This document shows, one piece after another, positions 1 through 7,746 of a DNA stretch of 64,000 bases (its first letter is position 1; every line of letters begins with the position of its first letter). Both the position numbers and the translations under genes were made by a program. The stretch covers positions 1,860,001-1,924,000 of the forward strand of contig NZ_CP060398.1 of the NCBI RefSeq assembly GCF_015840915.1. The letters run 5' to 3'. The DNA comes from Synechococcus sp. CBW1002 (GTDB taxonomy: Bacteria > Cyanobacteriota > Cyanobacteriia > PCC-6307 > Cyanobiaceae). Under the pieces are notes generated by a model. It was not told where the DNA came from, did not search any database, and saw only the letters and a program-made list of their open reading frames with translations.

Positions 1-182
1 CCGAACCCGGCCACTGCCTCTGCGGGCTTCAGGACTCCCGTGGCGATCAAGAGGCCGGCAGCCAGCAGTCCGGTCACCTCCGGTGCCAGCCAGCCTGTGA
101 TGAACAGAACGATCGCCAGGGCAAACACGACCAGGGTGATCAGCGCCTGGGGGTGCAGTGCCGTCTGAAGCAGGGCACTCAT
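1..182 (-). CDS. SLC13/DASS-type anion permease, N-terminal fragment
   Basis: Only about the first 60 residues are in the window; the gene runs off the left edge. The visible part is almost all hydrophobic, with two predicted membrane helices separated by a short W-L-A-P-E-V loop, as at the start of sodium/sulfate (DASS/SLC13) permeases. The ATG at 182 overlaps the TGA of the upstream hflX gene as ATGA, so translation is probably coupled. The family call rests on the N-terminal pattern and on recollection that such permeases neighbour hflX in picocyanobacteria. The substrate cannot be read from this fragment. Confidence 0.6.
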   Translation of the reverse strand, partial: MSALLQTALHPQALITLVVFALAIVLFITGWLAPEVTGLLAAGLLIATGVLKPAEAVAGF

Positions 183-1861
183 GACAGGCGTTCGATCGAG
201 GAATCCGGCCAATCCTGCAATGCCGTCCGCAGCCCCTGGAGGCCCAGCCCTGCCGTGGCTGAGACGAACAGGGCCTGCGGCTCCAGGGCCAGAGCCCTCT
301 CCAGCTCCCCTGCCGGGCAGCGATCGATCTGGTTGGCCACAAGTCTCCGTGGAACGCAGCTGCCGAGCGAATCGAGAATGGCGTTCACCGTGGCGATCTG
401 TTCCGGCCAGCCTGGATCGCTGAGGTCCACCACCAGCAGCAGGCCATCGGCATCGAGGGTCTCCTCGAGGGTGGAGCGGAAGGCTTCGATCAGGGGCGGC
501 GGCAGATCGCGGATGAAGCCCACCGTGTCGGTGACCAGCAGCGCCAGAGGTGGGCCGGTGGCGGGAATCAGGTCGATGCGGCGGGTGGTGGGATCGAGCG
601 TGGCGAACAGCTTGTTCTCCGCCACGACTGCCTGATCGCCCTGGCGGCGGGTGAGGGCATTGAGCAGGGAGCTTTTGCCGGCGTTGGTGTAGCCCACAAG
701 GGCCAGCCGGCGGAGGCCGTGGCGCTGCTGCCGCAGGCGGGCCCGGTGGGCGCTCAGCTGTTTCAGCTTGGCCTGGAGGTGGTCGATGCGGCGGGCGATG
801 GCGCGCCGGTCTTTCTCGAGCTGGGTTTCGCCCGGTCCTCGTGTGCCGATGCCGCCCCCCTGGCGCGAGAGGCTCTGGCCCCGGCCGGTGAGCCGTGGCA
901 GGCGGTAGCGCAGCTGGGCCAGCTCGACCTGCAAACGACCGGCGGCGCTGGCCGCCCGCTGGGCAAAGATGTCGAGGATCAGCTCGCTCCGGTCGCTCAC
1001 CGGCAGATCCAGCAACCGCTCCAGGTTGCGGCCCTGCACCGGGCTGAGTTCCCGATCGGTCACCACCAGGCTGGCGCCGAGCCGCCGCGCTTCCAGGGCG
1101 GCCTCGCTGAGCTTGCCCTCGCCCCAGAGGCTCTGGGGGGACTCCTGCCGGCGGCGCTGGGTCACCAGTCCCACCGGTTCGGCCCCGGCGCTGCGGACCA
1201 GCCCCTCCAGCTCGGCGATCTCCCGGCTGGCCTGCTGCTGGTCATTCGGGGTGAGGACCAGCAGCAGAACCCGCTCCTGCCCAGCGGATGGCGCTCCCCT
1301 GGCTGAAGGCCGATCGCCCGGCGCCATGGCGGCAGGGGCGGTGGAGGCGCAGGGCAGGCTGGCGGGATCACGGCCGCACAGATCGCCCAGATCCCCCTCC
1401 TCCAGGCCCTGCCAGGGCTGCCCGGCTCCGCTGGGCACGAACAGGCCGGCTGGCCAGTGCCCCCCGGCCGCGGGTTGGTCTGCGAAGCGCAGCCACAGCC
1501 GCGGCGCCAGATCCAGCCCCACGATCCCTTCCTGGGTACCGGGTTCGAGCTTGCGGCTGCGGCCGCAGCAGGTGAGCAGCCGCCAGTCTTCCCCCAGGCG
1601 CCGGCTCGATCCCGGCAGCCGCTCCAGCAGCCGGCCTGAGGTTTCCAGGGGGCCCACCCACAGCAGCCGGCCAAGGCCGCGGCCGTCCACCAGCAGGGTC
1701 AGCGGGGTTTCCAGCTCGTGGCTGAGCCCCGCCAGGCGCTGCAGCCCCAGCGTGTCGGCCGTTTCGTCCGGGCGATGGCGGCGATGACAGAGGCGCTCCA
1801 GCTGCCGCCGCTGGGCGGGGCGCAACCCTTCGGTGCGTCCGACCAGAACACCCTGTTTCAA
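179..1861 (-). CDS. hflX: GTPase HflX
   Basis: This is a ribosome-associated GTPase of the HflX family, about 560 residues, longer than E. coli HflX (about 426) because of an N-terminal extension. The HflX N-terminal domain carries the family motif GGIGTRGPGETQLE, followed by a coiled, arginine-rich linker. The G domain starts near residue 388 with the P-loop GYTNAGKSS, then DTVGF (G3) and NQID (G4, a variant of NKxD). HflX proteins bind the 50S subunit and split or rescue stalled ribosomes. The start is a TTG whose last bases overlap the stop of the upstream HAD gene, and the end overlaps the downstream permease start, so the three form one tightly coupled leftward unit. Confidence 0.93.
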   Translation of the reverse strand: MKQGVLVGRTEGLRPAQRRQLERLCHRRHRPDETADTLGLQRLAGLSHELETPLTLLVDGRGLGRLLWVGPLETSGRLLERLPGSSRRLGEDWRLLTCCGRSRKLEPGTQEGIVGLDLAPRLWLRFADQPAAGGHWPAGLFVPSGAGQPWQGLEEGDLGDLCGRDPASLPCASTAPAAMAPGDRPSARGAPSAGQERVLLLVLTPNDQQQASREIAELEGLVRSAGAEPVGLVTQRRRQESPQSLWGEGKLSEAALEARRLGASLVVTDRELSPVQGRNLERLLDLPVSDRSELILDIFAQRAASAAGRLQVELAQLRYRLPRLTGRGQSLSRQGGGIGTRGPGETQLEKDRRAIARRIDHLQAKLKQLSAHRARLRQQRHGLRRLALVGYTNAGKSSLLNALTRRQGDQAVVAENKLFATLDPTTRRIDLIPATGPPLALLVTDTVGFIRDLPPPLIEAFRSTLEETLDADGLLLVVDLSDPGWPEQIATVNAILDSLGSCVPRRLVANQIDRCPAGELERALALEPQALFVSATAGLGLQGLRTALQDWPDSSIERLS

Positions 1862-2520
1862 GACCGATCCAGGCGCAGGCAGCGCACTCCGGCAGCGGCG
1901 GCTCCCAGCTCATCCTCCGGGCTGTCCCCCACGTGCCAGGCCTGCCCGGGCTCCAGCTGCAGCTGATGGAGCGCCTGCCGGAATGGCAGCGGCGAGGGTT
2001 TGGCGGCCCCGGCACTGCTGGACACCACAACCACTTCCAGCCAGCTGGTCAGGCCCAGCCCCTCCAGCAGGCCCTGGAGACGCTGGTCGAAATTGCTGAC
2101 CACGGCCAGGCGGATCCCCAGGGTCTGCCAGCGGGCCAGACAGTCCGGCACCTCGGCGTAGACCATCCAGAGGGCTGGATCGGCGAAACGCTCGAACAGG
2201 GCGCATGGCAGTTCTGGTGGTGCCACCACGCCGCCCGCCTGGTGCAGGGCCGTTGAGATGCGCTCCCCCCACCACTGCCGTTCAGCGGCCAGCAGCTCGG
2301 CGCCCTCCAGGCCCGGAAAGGCCAGGGGTGGAGCCTGCCGGTAGATCTCGCCGAAAACCCGGTCGATGGCGGTCGCCTCCACCGTGAGCCCGTGCTCAGC
2401 GGCCACGGCGGCGTAGGTGTGCCCCACCGACTGGCGCAGGGTGATCAGGGTGCCCATCGCATCGAGCAGCAGGGCCCGCGGCCGGGGCCAGGCTGCGGCC
2501 GTCTTCAGGTCAGCCTGCAT
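1858..2520 (-). CDS. HAD-superfamily hydrolase (haloacid dehalogenase/HDHD3-like)
   Basis: This 220-residue protein begins with the HAD motif I LLLDAMGTL, containing the nucleophilic Asp. The second acidic residue of the phosphatase-type DxD is replaced (D-A-M), as in haloacid-dehalogenase and HDHD3-like members. A helical cap follows, then motif II (VVSNFDQR), a lysine (AAKPSPLPF) and the C-terminal acidic motif HVGDSPEDELGAAAAG. It is probably a cytosolic small-molecule hydrolase; its substrate is unknown. It lies 5 bp after the NDH-2 gene and overlaps hflX by 4 bp, which indicates cotranscription. Confidence 0.85.
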   Translation of the reverse strand: MQADLKTAAAWPRPRALLLDAMGTLITLRQSVGHTYAAVAAEHGLTVEATAIDRVFGEIYRQAPPLAFPGLEGAELLAAERQWWGERISTALHQAGGVVAPPELPCALFERFADPALWMVYAEVPDCLARWQTLGIRLAVVSNFDQRLQGLLEGLGLTSWLEVVVVSSSAGAAKPSPLPFRQALHQLQLEPGQAWHVGDSPEDELGAAAAGVRCLRLDRS

Positions 2521-2525
2521 CGCGC

Positions 2526-3746
2526 TCAGCGTCCATCGGTGAGCCAGCCGGCCGCCACCTTGAGTTGCAGGGGCAGGCCGGGCAGTCGGGTCAGGTAGGC
2601 CAGGCGCCGCAACTGGAAGGCCGCGGCGCCCGCCAAGGTGAAACCACCACCGGTGAGGCTGGCTTCGCCGAGCCCGAGGCTGATCATCTCGCCCAGGTCG
2701 TTCCAGTGGAAGGAGTCCAGCGGTTCGCCGGCCAGGGAGTGCAGCAGGTTGGCGGCAAGGCAGGGGGCCTGCTGAAAAGCCACCTGGGCATTGGCGGGGA
2801 ACGGCTCGCCGTCCTCGTCGGCCACATGGGCGCCATCGCCGATCACAAAGACGTCGTGATGCCCCTGCAGCCGCAGGTCAGGCTGGCCGGGCAGGCGGCC
2901 CAGGCGGTCGCCTGGCACGGGCGGGTTGAGGGCCGGTGGGCGGGCCTGGAAGCCGGCGGTCCAGATCACCGCTTCCGCCGGCAGACGTTCCTGCCGACCG
3001 GCCTCGTTGCCCGGCTCCGGCAGAAGGAGATCCAGGCCGCCGGGATGAATGGCCCGCACCCGGTTGCGGCAGCGCAGGCGCACATCGCGGCGTTGCAGGG
3101 CCAGCCGCGCCTGTTCGCGGTTGAAGGAGCGGGCCTGGGGCAGGAGATCCTCCCCCTGTTCGATCAGCTCGATCAGCGTGCTGCCGCCGAGCAGATCAGC
3201 CAGCTTGCAGGCCAGCTCCACACCGCTGGGGCCAGCCCCCACGATCGCCAGGCGTTGCAACGGCAGCGCCTGCTGCCGCAATTGCCGCACCAGCCCCTGG
3301 AGCCGTTCCACGTCATGAAGCGTGCGGAAGAAGAGGGCGTGCTCGAGGGCGCCTGGCACGTTGAAGGTGGCGGGTTGGCCGCCGCTGGCGATCACCAGGC
3401 GGCCATAGCGGAGTTCATGACCGCTGCGGGTTTTGAGCGTGTGCTGTTCGGTGTCGACCTGGTCCACCCGGTCCTGCAGCCAGGCGATGCCGCGGCTGGC
3501 CAGCAGGCTGTCGTAGCGGGGGGCGATCTCCCAGCTGCGCATCTCCTCACTGAGCAATTCGTACAACAAGGGCTGGAAGACGAAGCGCTCGTTGGGTTCG
3601 ATCAGCAGGATCGGCGGGTGATCGCGGTGCTGGGCCAGGGCCAGGGCGGTGTAGAGGCCACCGAAGCCGCCACCCACGATCACGATGCTGCGATCGATGG
3701 ATCCTGTGGCCGACGACGTGTCAGGTGCGATGGGATCGGAGCTCAC
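2526..3746 (-). CDS. Type II NADH dehydrogenase (NDH-2), FAD-dependent
   Basis: This is a non-proton-pumping NAD(P)H:quinone oxidoreductase of about 406 residues, expected to sit on the membrane surface and reduce plastoquinone. Two Rossmann motifs are visible: an FAD-binding VIVGGGFGGLYTALAL near residue 20 and an NADH-binding LAIVGAGPSGVELA near residue 170. A later VIGDGAH motif belongs to the flavin site. A GTG at 3746 is preferred because the reading frame further upstream is low-complexity and proline-rich. The divergent cysH gene starts about 180 bp away, so both promoters must lie in that interval. Heads a leftward operon with the HAD gene and hflX. Confidence 0.9.
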   Translation of the reverse strand: MSSDPIAPDTSSATGSIDRSIVIVGGGFGGLYTALALAQHRDHPPILLIEPNERFVFQPLLYELLSEEMRSWEIAPRYDSLLASRGIAWLQDRVDQVDTEQHTLKTRSGHELRYGRLVIASGGQPATFNVPGALEHALFFRTLHDVERLQGLVRQLRQQALPLQRLAIVGAGPSGVELACKLADLLGGSTLIELIEQGEDLLPQARSFNREQARLALQRRDVRLRCRNRVRAIHPGGLDLLLPEPGNEAGRQERLPAEAVIWTAGFQARPPALNPPVPGDRLGRLPGQPDLRLQGHHDVFVIGDGAHVADEDGEPFPANAQVAFQQAPCLAANLLHSLAGEPLDSFHWNDLGEMISLGLGEASLTGGGFTLAGAAAFQLRRLAYLTRLPGLPLQLKVAAGWLTDGR

Positions 3747-3924
3747 GTCGGACACGCTGGGTCGGGTATGGGGAGGGCTCGGACGGTGGGCCGCTGGCGA
3801 GGTTGGGAGCTGTTGATGCGGGCGGGGAGGGAGATGGGTGCAGGATTGGAAAACCTGTGTCCTGATCCAGACGTGCCCGATCGGCACCCTAACCAGCCGT
3901 TCCATCGGGGGCGATGATGGAGTC

Positions 3925-4686
3925 ATGGTGACTGCCCCCGCCGCAACCCTCCCCGTTGACATGGCGGGGCGGTCGATCGATCTGGCCGCGGCCCGTGCCG
4001 ACCTGGATCCGCTCAAGGCCCAGGAGCGTCTCCAATGGGCCTTCGATCGGTTTCAGGACGGTTTTGCGCTGACCACCAGCTTCGGGATCCAGTCGGCGGT
4101 GCTGCTGCACATGCTGAGCCGTCTGGATGGCGGTGCCTCCATCCCAGTGATCTGGGTGGACACCGGCTACCTGCCGCCCGAGACCTATCGCTACGCCGAT
4201 CAGCTCACGGCCCGTCTGGGCCTCAACCTGCACGTGGCGCAGTCGGGGCTGTCGCCGGCCCGGATGGAGGCCTTGCATGGCCGGCTCTGGGAAACCGGCC
4301 GTGTCGAAGATCTGGAGCTCTATCACCGCATCCGCAAGGTGGAACCGCTGGACCGTGCCTTCGCTGAGCTGCAGGTGCGCTGCTGGGCCAGCGGTGTGCG
4401 GGGTGGCCAGACCGATCACCGCCGCAGCATGCAGGTGCTCGATCCGATCCGCCAGCGCTGGTCGTTGCGGCCCCTGCTGGTCTGGAGCAATCGCGACGTT
4501 TACTACTACATGGAGGAGCACGGTCTCCCCCAGCATCCGCTGTTCGAACAGGGCTACACGACCGTGGGCGACTGGCATTCCAGTGCCCCCGACGATGGCA
4601 GCACCATTGGCCGGGCCACGCGTTTTGGGGGGCTCAAGCAGGAATGTGGCATCCATCTGCCCGGATTGATGGGTGAGGGCATCTGA
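3925..4686 (+). CDS. cysH: Phosphoadenylyl-sulfate (PAPS) reductase
   Basis: Reduces PAPS to sulfite with thioredoxin in assimilatory sulfate reduction. The nucleotide-binding loop TTSFGIQSAVLLHM is near residue 35, followed by VIWVDTGYLPPETY. The catalytic C-terminal ECGIHLPGL motif is present. The Cys pairs that bind the iron-sulfur cluster in APS reductases are missing: the segment before RKVEPL has no Cys-Cys. This points to the PAPS-specific, cluster-free type. The ATG at 3925 fits the family length (253 aa). The 3' end overlaps coaX by 14 bp. Confidence 0.93.
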   Translation: MVTAPAATLPVDMAGRSIDLAAARADLDPLKAQERLQWAFDRFQDGFALTTSFGIQSAVLLHMLSRLDGGASIPVIWVDTGYLPPETYRYADQLTARLGLNLHVAQSGLSPARMEALHGRLWETGRVEDLELYHRIRKVEPLDRAFAELQVRCWASGVRGGQTDHRRSMQVLDPIRQRWSLRPLLVWSNRDVYYYMEEHGLPQHPLFEQGYTTVGDWHSSAPDDGSTIGRATRFGGLKQECGIHLPGLMGEGI

Positions 4687-5443
4687 GCCGCTGGCAAGCT
4701 GGTTGTTGATCGGCAACAGCCGCTGGCACTGGGCCCAGCGACCGCCCGAACCAGGTGCCGCCCTGCGCTTCTGCCACACCACGCCTGAGGCTGGGTTTCC
4801 GGCGGGCGGCCTGAGGGCCTGGGCGGCGGTCGGGCCCGTTCCGGCCACTGCAATGGCCGGACTGGCCGGTGCCCCGCGGCTGGATCTGAGCCAGGTTCCG
4901 CTGCGGGAGATGCCTGCCTGGCTGGGTGTGGATCGGGCGCTGGCGGGGTGGGGGGCCTGGCGGCAGGATCACAGGCCCGTGCTGGTGGCGGATGCAGGCA
5001 CGGCCCTGAGCCTCACGTTGGTGGATGGCACCGGCCGCTTTCGAGGCGGCCGCCTTCAGGCCGGTGTCGCCCTGCAGCTGCGGGCGCTGGCGGCAGGAAC
5101 AGCGCGGTTGCCACGGATGGAGGCATGGCCTCCGATCCCTAGCAACAGCTCCCCAGTTGGCGCTGCTGCAGCCTGGCCCCAGGAGACCGCCGCCGCCATG
5201 GCCGAAGGCGTGGTGCGGGGTCTGGCGGCGGCGGTGGTGGCGGCCGCTGCGGAAGCTGTGGCTGTCTGTCCTGGATGCCGCCTCTGGCTCACCGGTGGAG
5301 ACGGGGCCCAGCTGTTGCCCCTGATCGAGCCGGCCATGCCAGCGGCAGCACCGCTCCAGCTCATCCATGCCCCGAATCTCTGCCTGGAGGCTCTGGTGCA
5401 GCTGGAGGACCCTCAGGCCAGACCGAGATCTCCAAGGATCTGA
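4673..5443 (+). CDS. coaX: Type III pantothenate kinase
   Basis: First step of coenzyme A synthesis, phosphorylation of pantothenate. The second acidic motif VADAGTALSLTLVDG with the following FRGGRLQAGV matches CoaX, as does LTGGDGAQLL near the C-terminus. The N-terminal motif, normally D-x-G-N-T/S, reads L-I-G-N-S here, so the first Asp that helps bind ATP/Mg is absent. The protein is 256 aa, within family range. The GTG start lies inside the end of cysH, and the 3' end overlaps the convergent bcp gene by 31 bp. Confidence 0.85.
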   Translation: MRASEPLASWLLIGNSRWHWAQRPPEPGAALRFCHTTPEAGFPAGGLRAWAAVGPVPATAMAGLAGAPRLDLSQVPLREMPAWLGVDRALAGWGAWRQDHRPVLVADAGTALSLTLVDGTGRFRGGRLQAGVALQLRALAAGTARLPRMEAWPPIPSNSSPVGAAAAWPQETAAAMAEGVVRGLAAAVVAAAAEAVAVCPGCRLWLTGGDGAQLLPLIEPAMPAAAPLQLIHAPNLCLEALVQLEDPQARPRSPRI

Positions 5444-5880
5444 TCGGCCATTTCCTCCGCCTTGACCTTGAGGTAGACCAGCTCGATCTTCCCCTCTGGG
5501 TCCACCACGAAGGTGTGGCGCATCATGCCCATGTACTCCTTGCCCATGAACTTCTTGAGGCCGTAGCTGCCGTAGGCCTCGGCCACCGGGCAGGGCTCCG
5601 CATCGCTGAGCAGGGTGAAGGGAAGGGTGTACTTGTCGATGAACTTGGCATGGCTGGCGGCGCCGTCTTTGCTGATGCCCAGCACCGTGATGCCATTGGC
5701 GCTGAAGCTGCTCCACTGGTCGCGGAAATTGCAGGCCTCCTTGGTGCAGCCCGGCGTGTCGTCCTTGGGATAGAAGTAGATCACCACGCGTTGTCCGCGG
5801 AAGTCCGCCAGGCTCACGGACTTGCCCTCCTGGTCGGGCAGCGTGAAATCTGGTGCGGGATCACCGATCTGGAGGGCCAT
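5413..5880 (-). CDS. bcp: Thioredoxin-dependent peroxiredoxin, PrxQ/Bcp type
   Basis: Reduces hydroperoxides at thioredoxin's expense. The 155-aa protein begins MALQIGDPAPDFTLPDQ, the usual Bcp opening. The peroxidatic Cys is in DDTPGCTKEAC and the resolving Cys follows five residues later, the C-x4-C spacing of atypical 2-Cys PrxQ enzymes. RHTFVVDPEGKI near residue 120 is also conserved. The ATG at 5880 is preferred over the longer reading frame because the extra 20 residues have no counterpart in the family. The gene is divergent from the phosphopantetheinyl transferase gene (61 bp gap) and overlaps coaX tail to tail. Confidence 0.93.
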   Translation of the reverse strand: MALQIGDPAPDFTLPDQEGKSVSLADFRGQRVVIYFYPKDDTPGCTKEACNFRDQWSSFSANGITVLGISKDGAASHAKFIDKYTLPFTLLSDAEPCPVAEAYGSYGLKKFMGKEYMGMMRHTFVVDPEGKIELVYLKVKAEEMADQILGDLGLA

Positions 5881-5941
5881 GGCAGGGCGGAGTTCGGAGG
5901 GGGTGAGCCTAGAAGCGGACCCCCAGCTGTGGCTGGTCTCC

Positions 5942-6562
5942 ATGGTGACGCCGTCGGATGTGCTGGAGCGGCTGAGCCACCAGGAACGGAGCTGGTGCGC
6001 GAGTCTGGCGGAACCCCGCCGGAGCTGCTATGCGGCCAGTCGTGCCCTGTTGCGCGCCCAACTGGCGGAGCCCCTGCGCTGTGATCCAGCCGCGGTGCCC
6101 CTGCACAGCCCCCCTGGGGAGGCACCGCGTCTGGAGGCCGGGCACGGCTGGACCGGCATCAGTCACAGCGGTGCCGCCCTGCTGACGGCCTGGTCCCCCC
6201 GGCCGATCGGTGTCGACATTGAATCCCTGACCCGTCGTCTGGCGGCAGTCCCGTTGATCCAGCGTCACTTCCCTGCAGCGGAGCGTCGACAGCTTCTGGA
6301 CGGCCCCTGGAGCCAAGATCCCGTAAGCCTGCAGCAGGCCGTGCTGACCAGCTGGGTGCACAAGGAGGCGGCGATCAAGTGGCGCCGCTCCAGCCTGGCT
6401 GCAGAATTGCATCATTGGTGCTTTGACCACGCCCGCTGCGAGCTTCGCCAGTTGGTTGATGGGGCCACTCCCCCCAGCTGCAGCGGTCAGCGGGGGGAGT
6501 GGCTGTGGGCGGCGGTAGGGGAGGGTGTGACGCGGGCCCACCTGCTGGGGCGGATGCCGTGA
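5942..6562 (+). CDS. Sfp-type 4'-phosphopantetheinyl transferase
   Basis: Transfers phosphopantetheine from CoA to carrier proteins; in cyanobacteria a single Sfp-like enzyme can serve both fatty-acid and secondary-metabolite carriers. Motifs: GISHSGAALLTAW near residue 80, the metal-binding IGVDIE near 95 and WVHKEAAIKW near 145, the W-x3-KEA signature. Length is 206 aa from the ATG at 5942. Longer in-frame starts overlap the divergent bcp gene and lack family similarity. A weak 5-bp hairpin with a T run follows the stop at about 6562-6584. Confidence 0.88.
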   Translation: MVTPSDVLERLSHQERSWCASLAEPRRSCYAASRALLRAQLAEPLRCDPAAVPLHSPPGEAPRLEAGHGWTGISHSGAALLTAWSPRPIGVDIESLTRRLAAVPLIQRHFPAAERRQLLDGPWSQDPVSLQQAVLTSWVHKEAAIKWRRSSLAAELHHWCFDHARCELRQLVDGATPPSCSGQRGEWLWAAVGEGVTRAHLLGRMP

Positions 6563-6997
6563 TGCAAAGCACGTGCATTTTTTTCGCGCCTGTGCTGATA
6601 TGACTCGCTGGCCAGGCGGCGTTGAAGGCGAATCGACAACATGAGGATCACGCGTCTCCGGGCACTCATGCGCCGCAATTTGCGACCCAGTCTATCGATG
6701 TGATCATTTGGTGACAATGCAGCGTCGGCCCCGGCTTGCTTCCCGGGCGGCCTTGCACCGTGTGGAGCTGGGACTGAAGAGATTGTCGTTGCTCTGGTCT
6801 CGTTGGAATTCCTTCTGGTATCTGACCTGTCAGCAAGTCCGGAGATATTCGGTTGCGACTGGGCTGCGACGCTGATGGTGTAACGACCGCATTGCTGGTG
6901 TCCATCGTTCGGTGACGGGTTGAGGAGCAGGGGCTTGCAGCGTGGGCGTCTTTGCGGTTGAAGGCTAGTTTTGGAACGAAGTCCCCTTTTATGTCCC
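6563..6997. other. Intergenic region with no recognised gene
   Basis: About 435 bp between the transferase and the DUF1400 gene. I see no tRNA cloverleaf and no convincing coding frame; the leftward open frames here are low-complexity and shadow-like. The first 25 bases contain ATGCA/TGCAT arms followed by a T run, which could be a weak terminator. The remainder is long enough for a 5' leader or small RNA for the downstream gene, but nothing specific can be named. Confidence 0.5.
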
Positions 6998-7663
6998 GTG
7001 CTGAAGCGCCTGCTTGCCGGTCTCGCCGTGGGAACGGCCCTCACCACCGTTGCTCTGCCGGCCTCTGCCGCAGTTGACAACGATCTTCCCGTTCGTTGGA
7101 ACAGCGGCGGTGCCGTCTGGTCCACCAACCTTGATGCCTTCTCGACCTTTATTGATTCCGGTGATGTGACCGATCGCGGTCTTGCCAGCGGTCTGGCCCG
7201 CTCCGGCTGGACCTCCGAAGAGGTTCGCACCGGTCTGTCCAAGACGTACAGCGTCGACCTGGTCGGCGTCTCCCGTTTCCTCTATTCCGATAACGGAGTC
7301 AAGTTCCTCAAGAACGCCACCCGCAGCTACTTCCCCTACTGGACGATGAACACCTACGCCGTCCAGGCGCTGCGTTCGGCGATCATTGCCGATTCCGTGG
7401 ATGGTTCGATCTCCTCGGCCGGGATCATGGCGGCCCTGCCTACTGACTTCCGCCTGGCTGATACCTGCAACACCTACGACGGAAAGCAGAACATCTGTGC
7501 AGAGGGTCGTTGCCAGGGTGAAGCGCAATGCACCTCCCTGCTGTCCTGGTACGTCTTCCTGCCCGCCTGCATCCAGGCCAACCAGATGGCCGATGCTGTG
7601 GCTGCTCCCCGTCAAGCCGCCCCCGCCCCGATGCCCGTTGAGCCCATCCGCGGCCTCTGGTGA
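6998..7663 (+). CDS. Secreted DUF1400-domain protein
   Basis: About 221 residues. An N-terminal signal peptide (KRLLAGLAVGTALTTVALPASA) suggests export. Residues of roughly 40-150 resemble DUF1400, the domain found in front of alpha/beta hydrolases in cyanobacteria: an LDAFSTFIDSG opening, a VSRFLYSD core, then a YAVQALRSA helix. Here the hydrolase domain is missing; instead a cysteine-rich tail (four Cys within about 25 residues) and a proline/alanine-rich end follow. The GTG at 6998 gives a normal signal peptide; a TTG at 6971 is the alternative. The role is unknown. A strong terminator follows. Confidence 0.75.
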   Translation: MLKRLLAGLAVGTALTTVALPASAAVDNDLPVRWNSGGAVWSTNLDAFSTFIDSGDVTDRGLASGLARSGWTSEEVRTGLSKTYSVDLVGVSRFLYSDNGVKFLKNATRSYFPYWTMNTYAVQALRSAIIADSVDGSISSAGIMAALPTDFRLADTCNTYDGKQNICAEGRCQGEAQCTSLLSWYVFLPACIQANQMADAVAAPRQAAPAPMPVEPIRGLW

Positions 7664-7688
7664 TCCTGGGCCGTGTTTGGTCCTTTCC

Positions 7689-7714
7689 GCCTCGGCTTCA
7701 GCCGGGGCTTTTTT
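7689..7714 (+). terminator. Rho-independent terminator of the DUF1400 gene
   Basis: Arms GCCTCGGC and GCCGGGGC (one G-T pair) around a TTCA loop are followed by six T residues. It lies 26 bp after the DUF1400 stop and before the convergent rarA stop. Confidence 0.85.
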
Positions 7715-7746
7715 GTGCCCATCCGCCCCTCCTGTGGCGTGGCTGT

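Noticed and set aside
2565-3917. A 450-codon rightward frame opposite the NDH-2 gene
   Set aside because: It has no recognisable domain and mirrors NDH-2 codons; the NDH-2 frame has complete Rossmann motifs.
6562-6584. Hairpin with T run after the phosphopantetheinyl transferase
   Set aside because: Only five base pairs in the stem; mentioned with the gene but not listed as a terminator.
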